This document shows positions 56,615 to 64,000 of a stretch of 64,000 nucleotides of DNA, in pieces. Source of the DNA: Bhargavaea beijingensis (GTDB taxonomy: Bacteria > Bacillota > Bacilli > Bacillales_A > Planococcaceae); assembly GCF_900101985.1 (NCBI RefSeq), contig NZ_FNAR01000009.1, positions 1 to 64,000 of the forward strand, in the 5' to 3' direction. Below the pieces are notes generated by a model. That model saw only the letters and a program-made list of their open reading frames with translations. It had not been told where the DNA came from and did no database searches. Made by a program: the position numbers and the translations under genes. The first letter of the stretch is position 1; each line of letters begins with the position of its first letter.

Positions 56615-56645
56615 TGGGTTCACCACCAAAATAAAAAAAGAAATA

Positions 56646-56663
56646 TGAATGATGGTTCATTCA
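56646..56663. promoter_or_regulatory. FadR operator of fadR
   Basis: TGAATGATGGTTCATTCA is a clear FadR-type palindrome, embedded in a longer perfect inverted repeat (56640-56669). It lies seven bases after the -10 box of the fadR promoter and indicates autoregulation. Confidence 0.9.
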
Positions 56664-56670
56664 TATTTCT

Positions 56671-56699
56671 ATATTATTCTCTATTTGATTGGCTGTCAA
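56671..56699 (-). promoter_or_regulatory. Predicted sigma-A promoter of fadR
   Basis: TTGACA and TAATAT with a 17-base spacer on the minus strand. It starts just after the lcfA stop, so fadR-fadB-etfB-etfA can be transcribed without lcfA. Confidence 0.88.
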
Positions 56700-56706
56700 G
56701 CGCTGT

Positions 56707-58404
56707 TCAGGAGATGACCTTTTCCTGTTCCATCTTCTTTTTTTCTTCATCGACCAGAGAACGCCTCAATATCTTTCCGACCGCCGTTTTAGGCAGTTCA
56801 TCGCGAAACTCGTAAAGTTTCGGAACTTTGTATGCAGCAAGGCTCTTCCGGCAATGCTCGTTCAGCTCTTGTTCCGTCAGATCTGTGCCTTGCTTCCGGA
56901 CAATATACGCCTTGACCGTCTCTCCGCGGTAGGGGTCAGGCACACCGGCAACGATACATTCTGCCACTGCCGGGTGTTCGTACAGCACTTCCTCGATTTC
57001 CCTGGGATATACATTATATCCGCTCGCAATGATCATGTCCTTTTTGCGGTCGACCACATAGAAGTATCCATCCTCATCCATATACCCCAGATCCCCTGTG
57101 AGCAGCCAGCCGTCTTTGATGGTGGCAGCCGTTTCTTCAGGGCGGTTCCAGTACCCCTTCATGACCTGAGGGCCTCTCACTGCAATTTCTCCGACTTCTC
57201 CCTGCTCCACCAGTTCCGTCGTGCCAGTCCTGAAGATTGCGGCTTCCGTGTCGGGCCAAGGAAGACCAACCGAACCCTCTTTCCTTTTCCCGTCCCAGAT
57301 CAAATTGGAATGCGTCACCGGTGATGATTCAGACAGGCCGTAGCCCTCGACCAGTTTACCTTTCGTGATTTTCTCAAACTGCATCTGGATGTCCACCGGC
57401 AGCGGAGCCGAACCGCTCAGGCATGCTTTAATGGAAGACAAATCATAGTTGCCGATGTCGGGATGATTCAGCAAGCCGATATAAATGGTCGGCGCACCCG
57501 GGAAGAGTGTTGGCGACTGCTTATCAATCAGTTTCAGCACGGTTTCCGGATCGAATTTCGGCACGAGCACCATTTTGTTCCCCTGGCTGACCGACAACAC
57601 CAGAACGGTCGTCATCCCGTAAACATGGAAGAACGGAAGAATTCCGAGAACCACTTCTTCGCCCGGTTCGCAGCGGTACATCCAGGCGGCACACATCTCC
57701 GTGTTCGCGATCAGGTTCCTGTGCGAGAGCATGACTCCCTTCGGCGCACCCGTCGTCCCCCCTGTGTACTGAAGAAGGGCGAGATCTTCCTGTTGAATGT
57801 CCAATGTCTCGATCGGCTCCGCCTGCTTACGCTTCATCACCTCTGTGAAAAGATGATTCCGGCCGCGATGTTCCACTTTGACGGTCATGCCATATTCTCT
57901 TTTCTGGACGAACGGATAAAGCACATTTTTCGGGAATGGAAGGTAGTCTTTGATCCCGGTGACGATCACATTCTCCAGAGCCGTTTCGCCAATGACTTTG
58001 GAGACCCTCGGGAACAGGATATCCAGTGTGAGAATCGCTCTGGCACCCGAATCGTTCATCTGGTAAGCAAGTTCTTTCTCCGTGTATAAGGGATTTGTCT
58101 GGACCACTACGCCGCCTGCGTAAAGGATGCCGTAGAATGCAATCACATTTTGAGGACAATTCGGCAGCATGATCGCCACCCGGTCACCCTTACTGATTCC
58201 GAGGCTCTTCAGATAATTTCCGAACTTAAGGGCAGATTCGTACAGTTCCAGGTAACTTACCTGTCTGCCGAGAAAATGAATGGCCGTTTTTTCCGGAAAC
58301 TTGGATGCCGACCGGGTCAAGCCATCCTGAAGCGGTTCATCAGGATAGTCAATTGTTGCCGGAACACCTTCAGGATAGTTCTTGAGCCATGGTTTTTCCG
58401 TCAT
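56707..58404 (-). CDS. lcfA: Long-chain fatty acid--CoA ligase LcfA
   Basis: Acyl-CoA synthetase that activates long-chain fatty acids. It has about 565 residues. The AMP-binding motif YTGGTTGAPKGVMLSH (about 217-232), the VEGYGLSESSPVTHSN block and the GDLGYMDEDGYFYVVDRKKDMII block are present. The ATG at 58404 has GGAAGGGG seven bases upstream. It heads the fad cluster and has a separate promoter with an overlapping cre site. Confidence 0.96.
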   Translation of the reverse strand: MTEKPWLKNYPEGVPATIDYPDEPLQDGLTRSASKFPEKTAIHFLGRQVSYLELYESALKFGNYLKSLGISKGDRVAIMLPNCPQNVIAFYGILYAGGVVVQTNPLYTEKELAYQMNDSGARAILTLDILFPRVSKVIGETALENVIVTGIKDYLPFPKNVLYPFVQKREYGMTVKVEHRGRNHLFTEVMKRKQAEPIETLDIQQEDLALLQYTGGTTGAPKGVMLSHRNLIANTEMCAAWMYRCEPGEEVVLGILPFFHVYGMTTVLVLSVSQGNKMVLVPKFDPETVLKLIDKQSPTLFPGAPTIYIGLLNHPDIGNYDLSSIKACLSGSAPLPVDIQMQFEKITKGKLVEGYGLSESSPVTHSNLIWDGKRKEGSVGLPWPDTEAAIFRTGTTELVEQGEVGEIAVRGPQVMKGYWNRPEETAATIKDGWLLTGDLGYMDEDGYFYVVDRKKDMIIASGYNVYPREIEEVLYEHPAVAECIVAGVPDPYRGETVKAYIVRKQGTDLTEQELNEHCRKSLAAYKVPKLYEFRDELPKTAVGKILRRSLVDEEKKKMEQEKVIS

Positions 58405-58447
58405 GATCAGACCCCTTCCCAATAATCGTTAGAATATTCCTATTACT

Positions 58448-58476
58448 ATCTTACCTTATGATGTATACGCTTTCAA
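58448..58476 (-). promoter_or_regulatory. Predicted sigma-A promoter of lcfA
   Basis: TTGAAA and TAAGAT with a 17-base spacer on the minus strand. The overlapping cre site covers the -35 and part of the spacer. Confidence 0.75.
58462..58475. promoter_or_regulatory. CcpA (cre) site of lcfA
   Basis: TGTATACGCTTTCA matches the cre consensus TGWAANCGNTNWCA with one mismatch. Catabolite repression of lcfA is known in B. subtilis. Overlap with the promoter supports repression. Confidence 0.72.
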
Positions 58477-58576
58477 CAGACAAAGTAAAAAGACGCAGGT
58501 GTCCCCGCGCCTTCGTAGGCCGCATTTTTCATTTGCAAGCGATGAACATCCGCAAAATTCCCATCCGCTCACACCT

Positions 58577-58660
58577 TCAGAAAAACAGCCACCAGATGCC
58601 GACGATGATGAAGCCGGCGCACAAAACCAGCAGCAGCTTGGCCAGTTTGATCATATCCAT
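58577..58660 (-). CDS. 27-residue membrane peptide
   Basis: An ATG at 58660 begins a 27-codon frame with AAAGGCGG eight bases upstream. The product starts MDMIKLAKLLLV and is hydrophobic to its end (GIWWLFF), so it forms a single membrane helix with a short charged N-terminus. It lies between yshE (33 bases) and lcfA and is probably co-transcribed with yshE. No family is recognised. Short length limits confidence, but the ribosome site and helix together argue for translation. Confidence 0.5.
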   Translation of the reverse strand: MDMIKLAKLLLVLCAGFIIVGIWWLFF

Positions 58661-58693
58661 ATTTTTTACCGCCTTTCAGGACGGATCCGGAAA

Positions 58694-59107
58694 TCAGGTG
58701 ATGCTTGCCGCGATGACATAGCTGAGCCCCACAGAGATGATGAGGGAGATGAGGCCCACTGCCCGGTTGCCGTTTCCGATTTCTTCGTCAACATTGAACC
58801 GTGGGGTCAAAAATTCGAAAAGCCAGTATGCCATGATGAGGAGGAAAAAACCGAACCCGCCCCACGCAAGCATCTCCGGCAGGGATGAATGCTGTTGGAT
58901 GGAATGGCGGAAAATATTGGCCACTCCGTAAATCTTCCCGCCTGTTGCGAGCGCGACAGCCACGTTTCCGTTTTTGATCTCTTCCCAGTTCTTATATTTC
59001 GTCACGATTTCAAAAATCACCATTGATACGACCAGGCAGAGGACCGTGACACTGAAATAGCCGGCCGTCTCCACGAGTGGATGAGACCAGAAACTCGATA
59101 ACAGCAT
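58694..59107 (-). CDS. yshE: YshE-like membrane protein (DUF350)
   Basis: Membrane protein of 137 residues with four membrane segments, of the DUF350 family. The repeated feature is a helix followed by ...EIKNGNVAVALATGGKIYGV and ...EIGNGNRAVGLISLIISVG, a duplicated NGN(R/V)AV motif near residues 45 and 109. The ATG at 59107 has AAAGGAG eight bases upstream. It lies between mutS2 and lcfA as in B. subtilis. Function unknown. Confidence 0.88.
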   Translation of the reverse strand: MLLSSFWSHPLVETAGYFSVTVLCLVVSMVIFEIVTKYKNWEEIKNGNVAVALATGGKIYGVANIFRHSIQQHSSLPEMLAWGGFGFFLLIMAYWLFEFLTPRFNVDEEIGNGNRAVGLISLIISVGLSYVIAASIT

Positions 59108-59227
59108 TGAGTTTGCTCCTTTGCGGGTTTTAGTACCTTTACGGGTTACTTGCAGAGAAGTTTCATTTCTTCTCCATTCAGGTTCAGGAAATGGCAGCCG
59201 GGTGAAGCAGGACAGCATAACGCCGTC

Positions 59228-61588
59228 CTACTTCAGCTCGACAACCGTAACTCCGTAACCGCCTTCTCCCGCTTCGCCGAAACGGAAGCTTTTGACGCGC
59301 GGATGACGGCGAAGGTACTTCTGGATTCCCTCGCGGAGGGCACCCGTGCCTTTACCGTGGATGATCGATACACGCGGATAATTGGCAAGGAGTGCATCGT
59401 CAATGTATTTTTCTGTCCGTTGGATGGCATCCTCGTACCGCTCTCCGCGCAGGTCGAGTTCCAGTTTGACGCCGGAGCCCGAACGGCCACGGACCGCGTT
59501 GACGTTGACTGTCTGCTTTTCCTTCTCCGGCTTGACGTACTCCAGATCGGATTCATCAATCTTCATCTTCAGGATACCGAGCTGGACCATCCACTCCCCG
59601 CCGGACATTTTTTCAACCAGCGAGCCCTTCTGCCCGTAGCTGAGCACTTTGACTTCGTCACCGGCGCGGAATTCCCTTTTGGCAGGCTTGGCCTTCTGCT
59701 TCGGTTTCTTCGCCAGTTCCTCTTCAGGCATCGCGCCTTCCAACCGTTTTTTTGCGTCGATCAGTTCGTGCTCTTTGACCGAAGCGCCTGCATTCAGCCT
59801 GAGTGCCCGAAGTTCCGAAATGACGGATTCCGCTTCCCGGCGCGCATTCTCGACAATTTTCTTCGCCTTTTCACGCGCTTTCTGCTCGAGCAACTCCTTC
59901 TTCGATTCATACTCCGAGAGGCGTGCTTCAAGCTGTTCGCGGAGCGACTCCGTTTCCTCAAGGACCCTTGCCGTTTCTTCCGCGTCTTTTTCCGCCTGAA
60001 CCCTGCTGGCCTCAAGCGAGGTGATCATCGTCTCGACCTCGTTCCGATCTTCTCCCGTAAAGGTCTCGGCATGCCGGATAATCTTGTCCGGCAAGCCGAG
60101 GCGGCTGGAGATTTCGAACGCGTTGCTCCGTCCCGGAACGCCGATCAGCAGCCGGTAAGTCGGACTGAGGGTTTCGATATCGAATTCGACGCTCGCATTA
60201 ACCACTCCCGGACGGTTGTATCCATAGGCTTTCAGTTCAGGATAGTGCGTCGTCGCCATGACACGGGCTCCCCGTCCATGGACTTCGTCAAGAATGGCGA
60301 TGGCCAGAGCCGCACCTTCCTGCGGATCGGTACCGGAACCGAGTTCATCGAACAGGACGAGTGATTCGGAATCGAATTTTTCAAGGATGTCGACAATGTT
60401 GACCATGTGCGAAGAAAACGTACTCAGGCTCTGTTCGATGGACTGCTCGTCGCCGATATCGGCAAACACATCATTGAACACGGCCATCTCCGAGCCATCA
60501 AGCGCAGGAATCGGAATCCCCGCCTGCGTCATGAGCGTGCACAGTCCGACCGTTTTCAGCGTGACGGTCTTTCCGCCCGTGTTCGGACCCGTAATCACAA
60601 TCGCCGTCGTATCCCTGCCGAATTCAATCGTGTTTGGTACAGCTTCTTCTCTCGGCAAAAGCGGATGGCGGCCTTTCACGAGGCGGATATACCCCTCGTC
60701 ATTGACCGTCGGCACGGTCGCCTTCTGGGTCATCCCATACTTTGCCTTAGCCAGGACAGCATCCATGTCCCCCAAGATCCGGACCAGGACAAACAGTTCG
60801 TGGGCGTGCTGCTGCACATGGCCGCTCAGCTCGCGGAGAATTCGTTCGACCTCTTCCTTTTCCCTCGACTTCAGCTGGCGGATTTCGTTGTTTGCCTGAA
60901 CGACCACGTCCGGCTCGATGAACAGGGTCTGGCCGGAGGAGGACTGGTCGTGGACAATCCCGCCGAAGTGCGTCCGGTATTCCTGCTTGACCGGAATGAC
61001 GTAGCGGTCGTTCCGGATGGTGACAATCGAGTCGGACAGCATTTTGGAGTTGTTCCGCGTATACTGCTCCAGCTTTTCTCGGACCCTTCCCTCCTGGGTC
61101 CGCAGCTGCTGCCGGATGGAACGGAGTGCCGGCGAAGCGCTGTCCAGCACTTTTCCGTTTTCATCGATGCAGGCATTGATCTCGTGTTCAAGTGCGGTCA
61201 GGACCGGCATCTTCTCTTTTTTCGCGATAAAGAGCGGGATGTCAATCTCCCCTTCTTCAGCGATTGCGTCCAAGAACTGCCGGAGGATGCGGCCGGCACG
61301 GATTGTGCTCGCCGTCTCCATCAGTTCGCCGGCGCCGAGTGTGCCGCCCGCCTGCGCCCGCCTGGCGTACATGCGTACGTCGAACAGGCCGCCCATCGGA
61401 ACATTCCCGCGGATGCGGTAGATGGCCAGAGCTTCGTCCGTCTCTTCCAGGAGGGACCGTACCTTTTCTATTTCCTTGGAAGGGACAAGCTCCCCGATAC
61501 GTGAACGTCCGAGTGCCGATGTGCAATGCCCGGTCACTTCGGAACGGATTTTATCAAATTCAAGTGTTTTCAGGACCCGGGCCTCCAT
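59228..61588 (-). CDS. mutS2: Endonuclease MutS2
   Basis: MutS-family ATPase with a C-terminal Smr nuclease domain; in Firmicutes it acts on recombination intermediates and collided ribosomes. It has about 786 residues. Walker A is ITGPNTGGKTVTLKTVG (about 331-347), Walker B lies in SLVLFDELGSGTDP, and the Smr domain near the end has LDLRGERYEDA and IHGKGTGALREG. The ATG at 61588 has GAAAGGAAG upstream. Confidence 0.97.
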   Translation of the reverse strand: MEARVLKTLEFDKIRSEVTGHCTSALGRSRIGELVPSKEIEKVRSLLEETDEALAIYRIRGNVPMGGLFDVRMYARRAQAGGTLGAGELMETASTIRAGRILRQFLDAIAEEGEIDIPLFIAKKEKMPVLTALEHEINACIDENGKVLDSASPALRSIRQQLRTQEGRVREKLEQYTRNNSKMLSDSIVTIRNDRYVIPVKQEYRTHFGGIVHDQSSSGQTLFIEPDVVVQANNEIRQLKSREKEEVERILRELSGHVQQHAHELFVLVRILGDMDAVLAKAKYGMTQKATVPTVNDEGYIRLVKGRHPLLPREEAVPNTIEFGRDTTAIVITGPNTGGKTVTLKTVGLCTLMTQAGIPIPALDGSEMAVFNDVFADIGDEQSIEQSLSTFSSHMVNIVDILEKFDSESLVLFDELGSGTDPQEGAALAIAILDEVHGRGARVMATTHYPELKAYGYNRPGVVNASVEFDIETLSPTYRLLIGVPGRSNAFEISSRLGLPDKIIRHAETFTGEDRNEVETMITSLEASRVQAEKDAEETARVLEETESLREQLEARLSEYESKKELLEQKAREKAKKIVENARREAESVISELRALRLNAGASVKEHELIDAKKRLEGAMPEEELAKKPKQKAKPAKREFRAGDEVKVLSYGQKGSLVEKMSGGEWMVQLGILKMKIDESDLEYVKPEKEKQTVNVNAVRGRSGSGVKLELDLRGERYEDAIQRTEKYIDDALLANYPRVSIIHGKGTGALREGIQKYLRRHPRVKSFRFGEAGEGGYGVTVVELK

Positions 61589-61626
61589 GTGCCCCACTTC
61601 CTTTCAGATCTGGTCAGTCTATTGAT

Positions 61627-63336
61627 TCATCGTTCCCTGCCCAAGTGCGACAGGAAACGTTCGAGTGTCCATGTATTGACGATCATATCCCGGTTCAGCC
61701 ATGCACGCTGTGCGTATCGGACTCCGGTATTCATATAGGACAGTTGGCCGACGCTGTGCGCGTCGGTATTGATCGCGATCGGCACACCTTTGTCCGCAGC
61801 CAGTTCAAGCCATTCTTCGGCAAGGTCCAGCCTGTACGGATTGGCGTTGAGCTCAAGGATTTTTCCATAGTCCGCCGCCCAGCCGACCAGTTGCGCCACA
61901 TCAGGCGAGTAGCCATCCCGGCGCCCGATGATCCGGCCTGTCGGATGGGCGATCATGTCCACATGCGGGTTGGAAATTGCCGCATGGAGGCGTTCCATAA
62001 TCTTTTCTTGGGGCTGGCTGAAGTTGGAATGGATCGACGCGATGACGAAGTCGAGTTCCGACAGCAGCTCATCATCAAAGTCCAGTGTGGCATCCGGCAA
62101 AATGTCCATCTCGGACCCGCACAGTATCGTGATGCCGTCCATTTCCGAATCCACTTCCCGGATTTCCCGGATTTGTTCGCGCAAGCGCTCGGGTGTAAGA
62201 CCGTTTGCGACGCGCAGATAGCGGGAGTGATCCGTGATGACCATATGGCTGTACCCGAGATCCCGGCAAGCTTCAGCCATCTCGCGGATCGACTCCGCTC
62301 CGTCAGACCAGACCGTGTGCATATGAAGGTCCGAACGGATGTCTTCCGGCCGGATCAGCGTTTCCAATTCATCTGCGCGGCCCAGCTCCGTCCCGTCTTT
62401 CCGTACTGCAGGCGGGAAGAACGGCAAGCCGAAGTGGGCAAAGAAATCCTTCTCGGAACTAAACGTAAGGACAGTGCCGTCCTCCTGCTCCACCCCGTAT
62501 TCACTGATTTTCTCGCCGCGCTCCTTGGCAATCTGCCGCATCCGTACATTATGATCTTTTGACCCGGTAAAGTGATGGATCGCGCTTGCAAACTGTTCTT
62601 CCGTGACAAACCGGAAGTCCACATCCACCGGCTCCTCCGCATCAACGGTGACCGAGAGCTTGGCTTCTCCTGATGCGGCGGTTCCGTTGACGGGAAGTCC
62701 GGACGCCAAGGCTTCGTTGACCCGCTCCGGCTCCATAGTCACGACAATAAAGTCCAGGTCACTGCTCATCTCTGCAGTTCGCCGGTAGCTGCCGGTCACC
62801 TTGTAGCGGTCCACTTCGGGAATCGCGTTCAGGACATTCTCGATCATCCGCACGATCGGCTCCAGTTGCCAGTGCGGCAGCTTGTCCGGGCGCTGGCCGA
62901 ACGTATCGAGCTCCGCAAGAATTTTCTCTTCCGTCTTTTTGCCGAACCCCGCCAACTTGCTGACTTCGCCCGCCTCACAGGCAGCACGAAGCGATTCAGC
63001 GGAATCGATGCCGAGCTCACCGTGCAACTTGGCGATTTTTTTGCCGCCGAGCCCCGGTATTTTCAGAAGCGGAATCAGTCCGCCCGGCACCTGTCCACGA
63101 AGTTCTTTAAGAAGATCGGATTCTCCTTTTTCGATCAGGTCGGTAATCACCGCGCCGGTGCCTTTCCCGATCCCTTTCAGAGACAGGATATCATCCATTT
63201 CGGACAGGCTGCGCGAATCCTGCTCGAGCACGCCGGCAGCTTTCCGGAAGGCACCGACCTTGAACGGGTTCTCGCCGAGCAGTTCCATATGAAGAGCAAT
63301 TTCTTCAAGCGTCTTGATGATGATTTTCTTGTTCAC
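61627..63336 (-). CDS. polX: DNA polymerase/3'-5' exonuclease PolX
   Basis: X-family repair polymerase with a C-terminal PHP domain. It has 569 residues, as in B. subtilis. HhH segments are LKGIGKGTGAVITDL and IPGLGGKKI. The polymerase active-site pair is SSDLDFIV with a later Asp, and the PHP metal motifs are DLHMHTVWSDGA and ITDHS. The GTG at 63336 is chosen because AAAGGGG lies ten bases upstream and the N-terminus NKKIIIKTLEEIA then matches the family start. Confidence 0.95.
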   Translation of the reverse strand: MNKKIIIKTLEEIALHMELLGENPFKVGAFRKAAGVLEQDSRSLSEMDDILSLKGIGKGTGAVITDLIEKGESDLLKELRGQVPGGLIPLLKIPGLGGKKIAKLHGELGIDSAESLRAACEAGEVSKLAGFGKKTEEKILAELDTFGQRPDKLPHWQLEPIVRMIENVLNAIPEVDRYKVTGSYRRTAEMSSDLDFIVVTMEPERVNEALASGLPVNGTAASGEAKLSVTVDAEEPVDVDFRFVTEEQFASAIHHFTGSKDHNVRMRQIAKERGEKISEYGVEQEDGTVLTFSSEKDFFAHFGLPFFPPAVRKDGTELGRADELETLIRPEDIRSDLHMHTVWSDGAESIREMAEACRDLGYSHMVITDHSRYLRVANGLTPERLREQIREIREVDSEMDGITILCGSEMDILPDATLDFDDELLSELDFVIASIHSNFSQPQEKIMERLHAAISNPHVDMIAHPTGRIIGRRDGYSPDVAQLVGWAADYGKILELNANPYRLDLAEEWLELAADKGVPIAINTDAHSVGQLSYMNTGVRYAQRAWLNRDMIVNTWTLERFLSHLGRER

Positions 63337-63388
63337 CGTCACCATTCCCCTTTCGGATAAAAAGCTTCCCTCATCAGAAGGGAAGCTT

Positions 63389-63928
63389 TCATTTTGCATA
63401 GATGTACCACCAGTTTTTCACCATTTCGGAGATTATGGGTGTATGTTTCAGAATCGCTCCTGAGAAAAGCGAAGAATCAATCATGCTCTGGAATGCGGCC
63501 ACCGGCACCATCGCCACGATGTAAAGGATGAAAAACAGAATCAAGTAAAATTCAAGGAAGCCGAGTGCCGCTCCCGCGAATGAATTGACCGACCCGAGCA
63601 CCGGCAAGTATTTCAAAAAATCCAGCGCAGATGCAATCAGGTGGAGCACCAGCTTCACCGTCAGGAAGATAAAGACAAATGCCAGCAGCCGATAGAACGT
63701 CTCGTCGAAATCAATGCTGCCGAACGAGATCCGCAGCGAGTTCCCTGCCTCGACCGCGGGATACGGAATCCACAGCACAAACTTCTCGGCAAGCGGCTTA
63801 TAGTACTTCCACGCGACAATCAGCGCGATGATGATGCTGGTCATATGTAGGAGCTGGACAATAAGGCCCCGTTTGTAGCCCGCTACGAGGCCTGCCAAAA
63901 GAACGATCAAAATGATTAAATCAAGCAT
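63389..63928 (-). CDS. cvpA: CvpA-family membrane protein (YshB)
   Basis: Membrane protein of 179 residues with four membrane segments, of the CvpA/colicin-V-production type. The LILIVLLAGLVAGYKRGLI start (residues 3-21) is the family signature. The SVNSFAGAALGFLEFYLILF segment follows later. It lies between zapA and polX as yshB does in B. subtilis. Function uncertain. Confidence 0.88.
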   Translation of the reverse strand: MLDLIILIVLLAGLVAGYKRGLIVQLLHMTSIIIALIVAWKYYKPLAEKFVLWIPYPAVEAGNSLRISFGSIDFDETFYRLLAFVFIFLTVKLVLHLIASALDFLKYLPVLGSVNSFAGAALGFLEFYLILFFILYIVAMVPVAAFQSMIDSSLFSGAILKHTPIISEMVKNWWYIYAK

Positions 63929-63935
63929 ACATGTG

Positions 63936-64000
63936 TCAGCCCTTCAATTGGTTCAGTTCGTTTTCAAGTTCTTCAACCCGCTCCTTGAGCTTGAGCGAGT
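63936..64000 (-). CDS. zapA: Cell division protein ZapA, C-terminal end (partial)
   Basis: Twenty residues in the last frame at the right edge (SLKLKERVEELENELNQLKG and stop) form the end of a coiled coil. The position next to yshB matches zapA (yshA), an FtsZ-ring stabiliser. The gene continues beyond the window. The name is by context. Confidence 0.6.
   Translation of the reverse strand, partial: SLKLKERVEELENELNQLKG

Noticed and set aside
61264-62562. A 432-codon plus-strand frame opposite mutS2 and polX
   Set aside because: It spans the ends of two conserved minus-strand genes and their gap and has antisense-type composition.

Overview
The window is a stretch of a Bacillales chromosome. 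Gene order follows the Bacillus subtilis hem/val/fol/mre and uvrC/sdh/etf/fad/mutSB neighbourhoods almost gene for gene. GC is moderately high by eye and codon use is G/C-ending. Many starts are GTG or TTG behind strong Shine-Dalgarno sites, and RNA control is typical of Firmicutes (T-box, TPP riboswitch). The order and base composition suggest a Planococcaceae (Caryophanaceae)-like bacterium. gerE, a SpoVID-like gene and a SpoIIB-like gene point to a sporulating or recently sporulating lineage. Almost every gene is on the minus strand.

Layout from left to right: a NERD-domain gene at the left edge beside short 20-bp repeats; cell shape and division (minD, minC, mreD, mreC, mreB); radC and maf; a SpoIIB-like protein; a decayed type IV pilus locus (prepilin peptidase, frameshifted pilO-like remnant) with two membrane GGDEF proteins; folC; a plus-strand pair of RimK-like ATP-grasp enzymes; a second NERD gene flanked by inverted 21-bp repeat arrays; valS with a valine T-box; a small membrane gene and a SpoVID-like gene; a 20-bp tandem repeat array; the heme operon hemA-X-C-D-B-L with a PerR box; engB, lonA, clpX, tig and a ysoA-like gene; bioD-bioA-bioY under a BirA operator; nifS divergent from nadC-nadA; a TPP-controlled tenI-thiS-thiG-thiF operon; tRNA-Arg(UCU); ysnB, rdgB, a MarR gene, gerE and a thioesterase; sdhCAB; yslB; a DUF1992 gene; uvrC; trxA; the fatty-acid degradation cluster lcfA-fadR-fadB-etfB-etfA; a 27-residue membrane peptide; yshE; mutS2; polX; cvpA and the end of zapA.

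The most unusual material is intergenic. Two arrays of five cores each (GAAAGATCA and variants) have an exact 21-bp period, two helical turns, and flank one NERD gene in opposite, outward-facing orientation. One of them supplies the last codons of that gene. A 20-bp array with an ATTTG core lies upstream of the SpoVID-like gene, and a related 20-bp periodicity abuts the end of the other NERD gene. Both NERD proteins share an uncommon layout: nuclease-like domain, four-cysteine ribbon, helical tail. The pairing of NERD genes with periodic arrays is my best candidate for an undescribed system, but it is inference from two loci.

Other points of biological interest are a FadR-like operator on the thioesterase promoter and separate lcfA (cre) and fadR (FadR box) promoters. 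There are also clean local absences compared with B. subtilis: nadB and nadR, thiO, racE-gerM-rph, lonB, ysxE, most pil genes, and spoIVFAB directly after minD. I had no database or alignment tool; identifications rest on recognised motifs, lengths and gene order.
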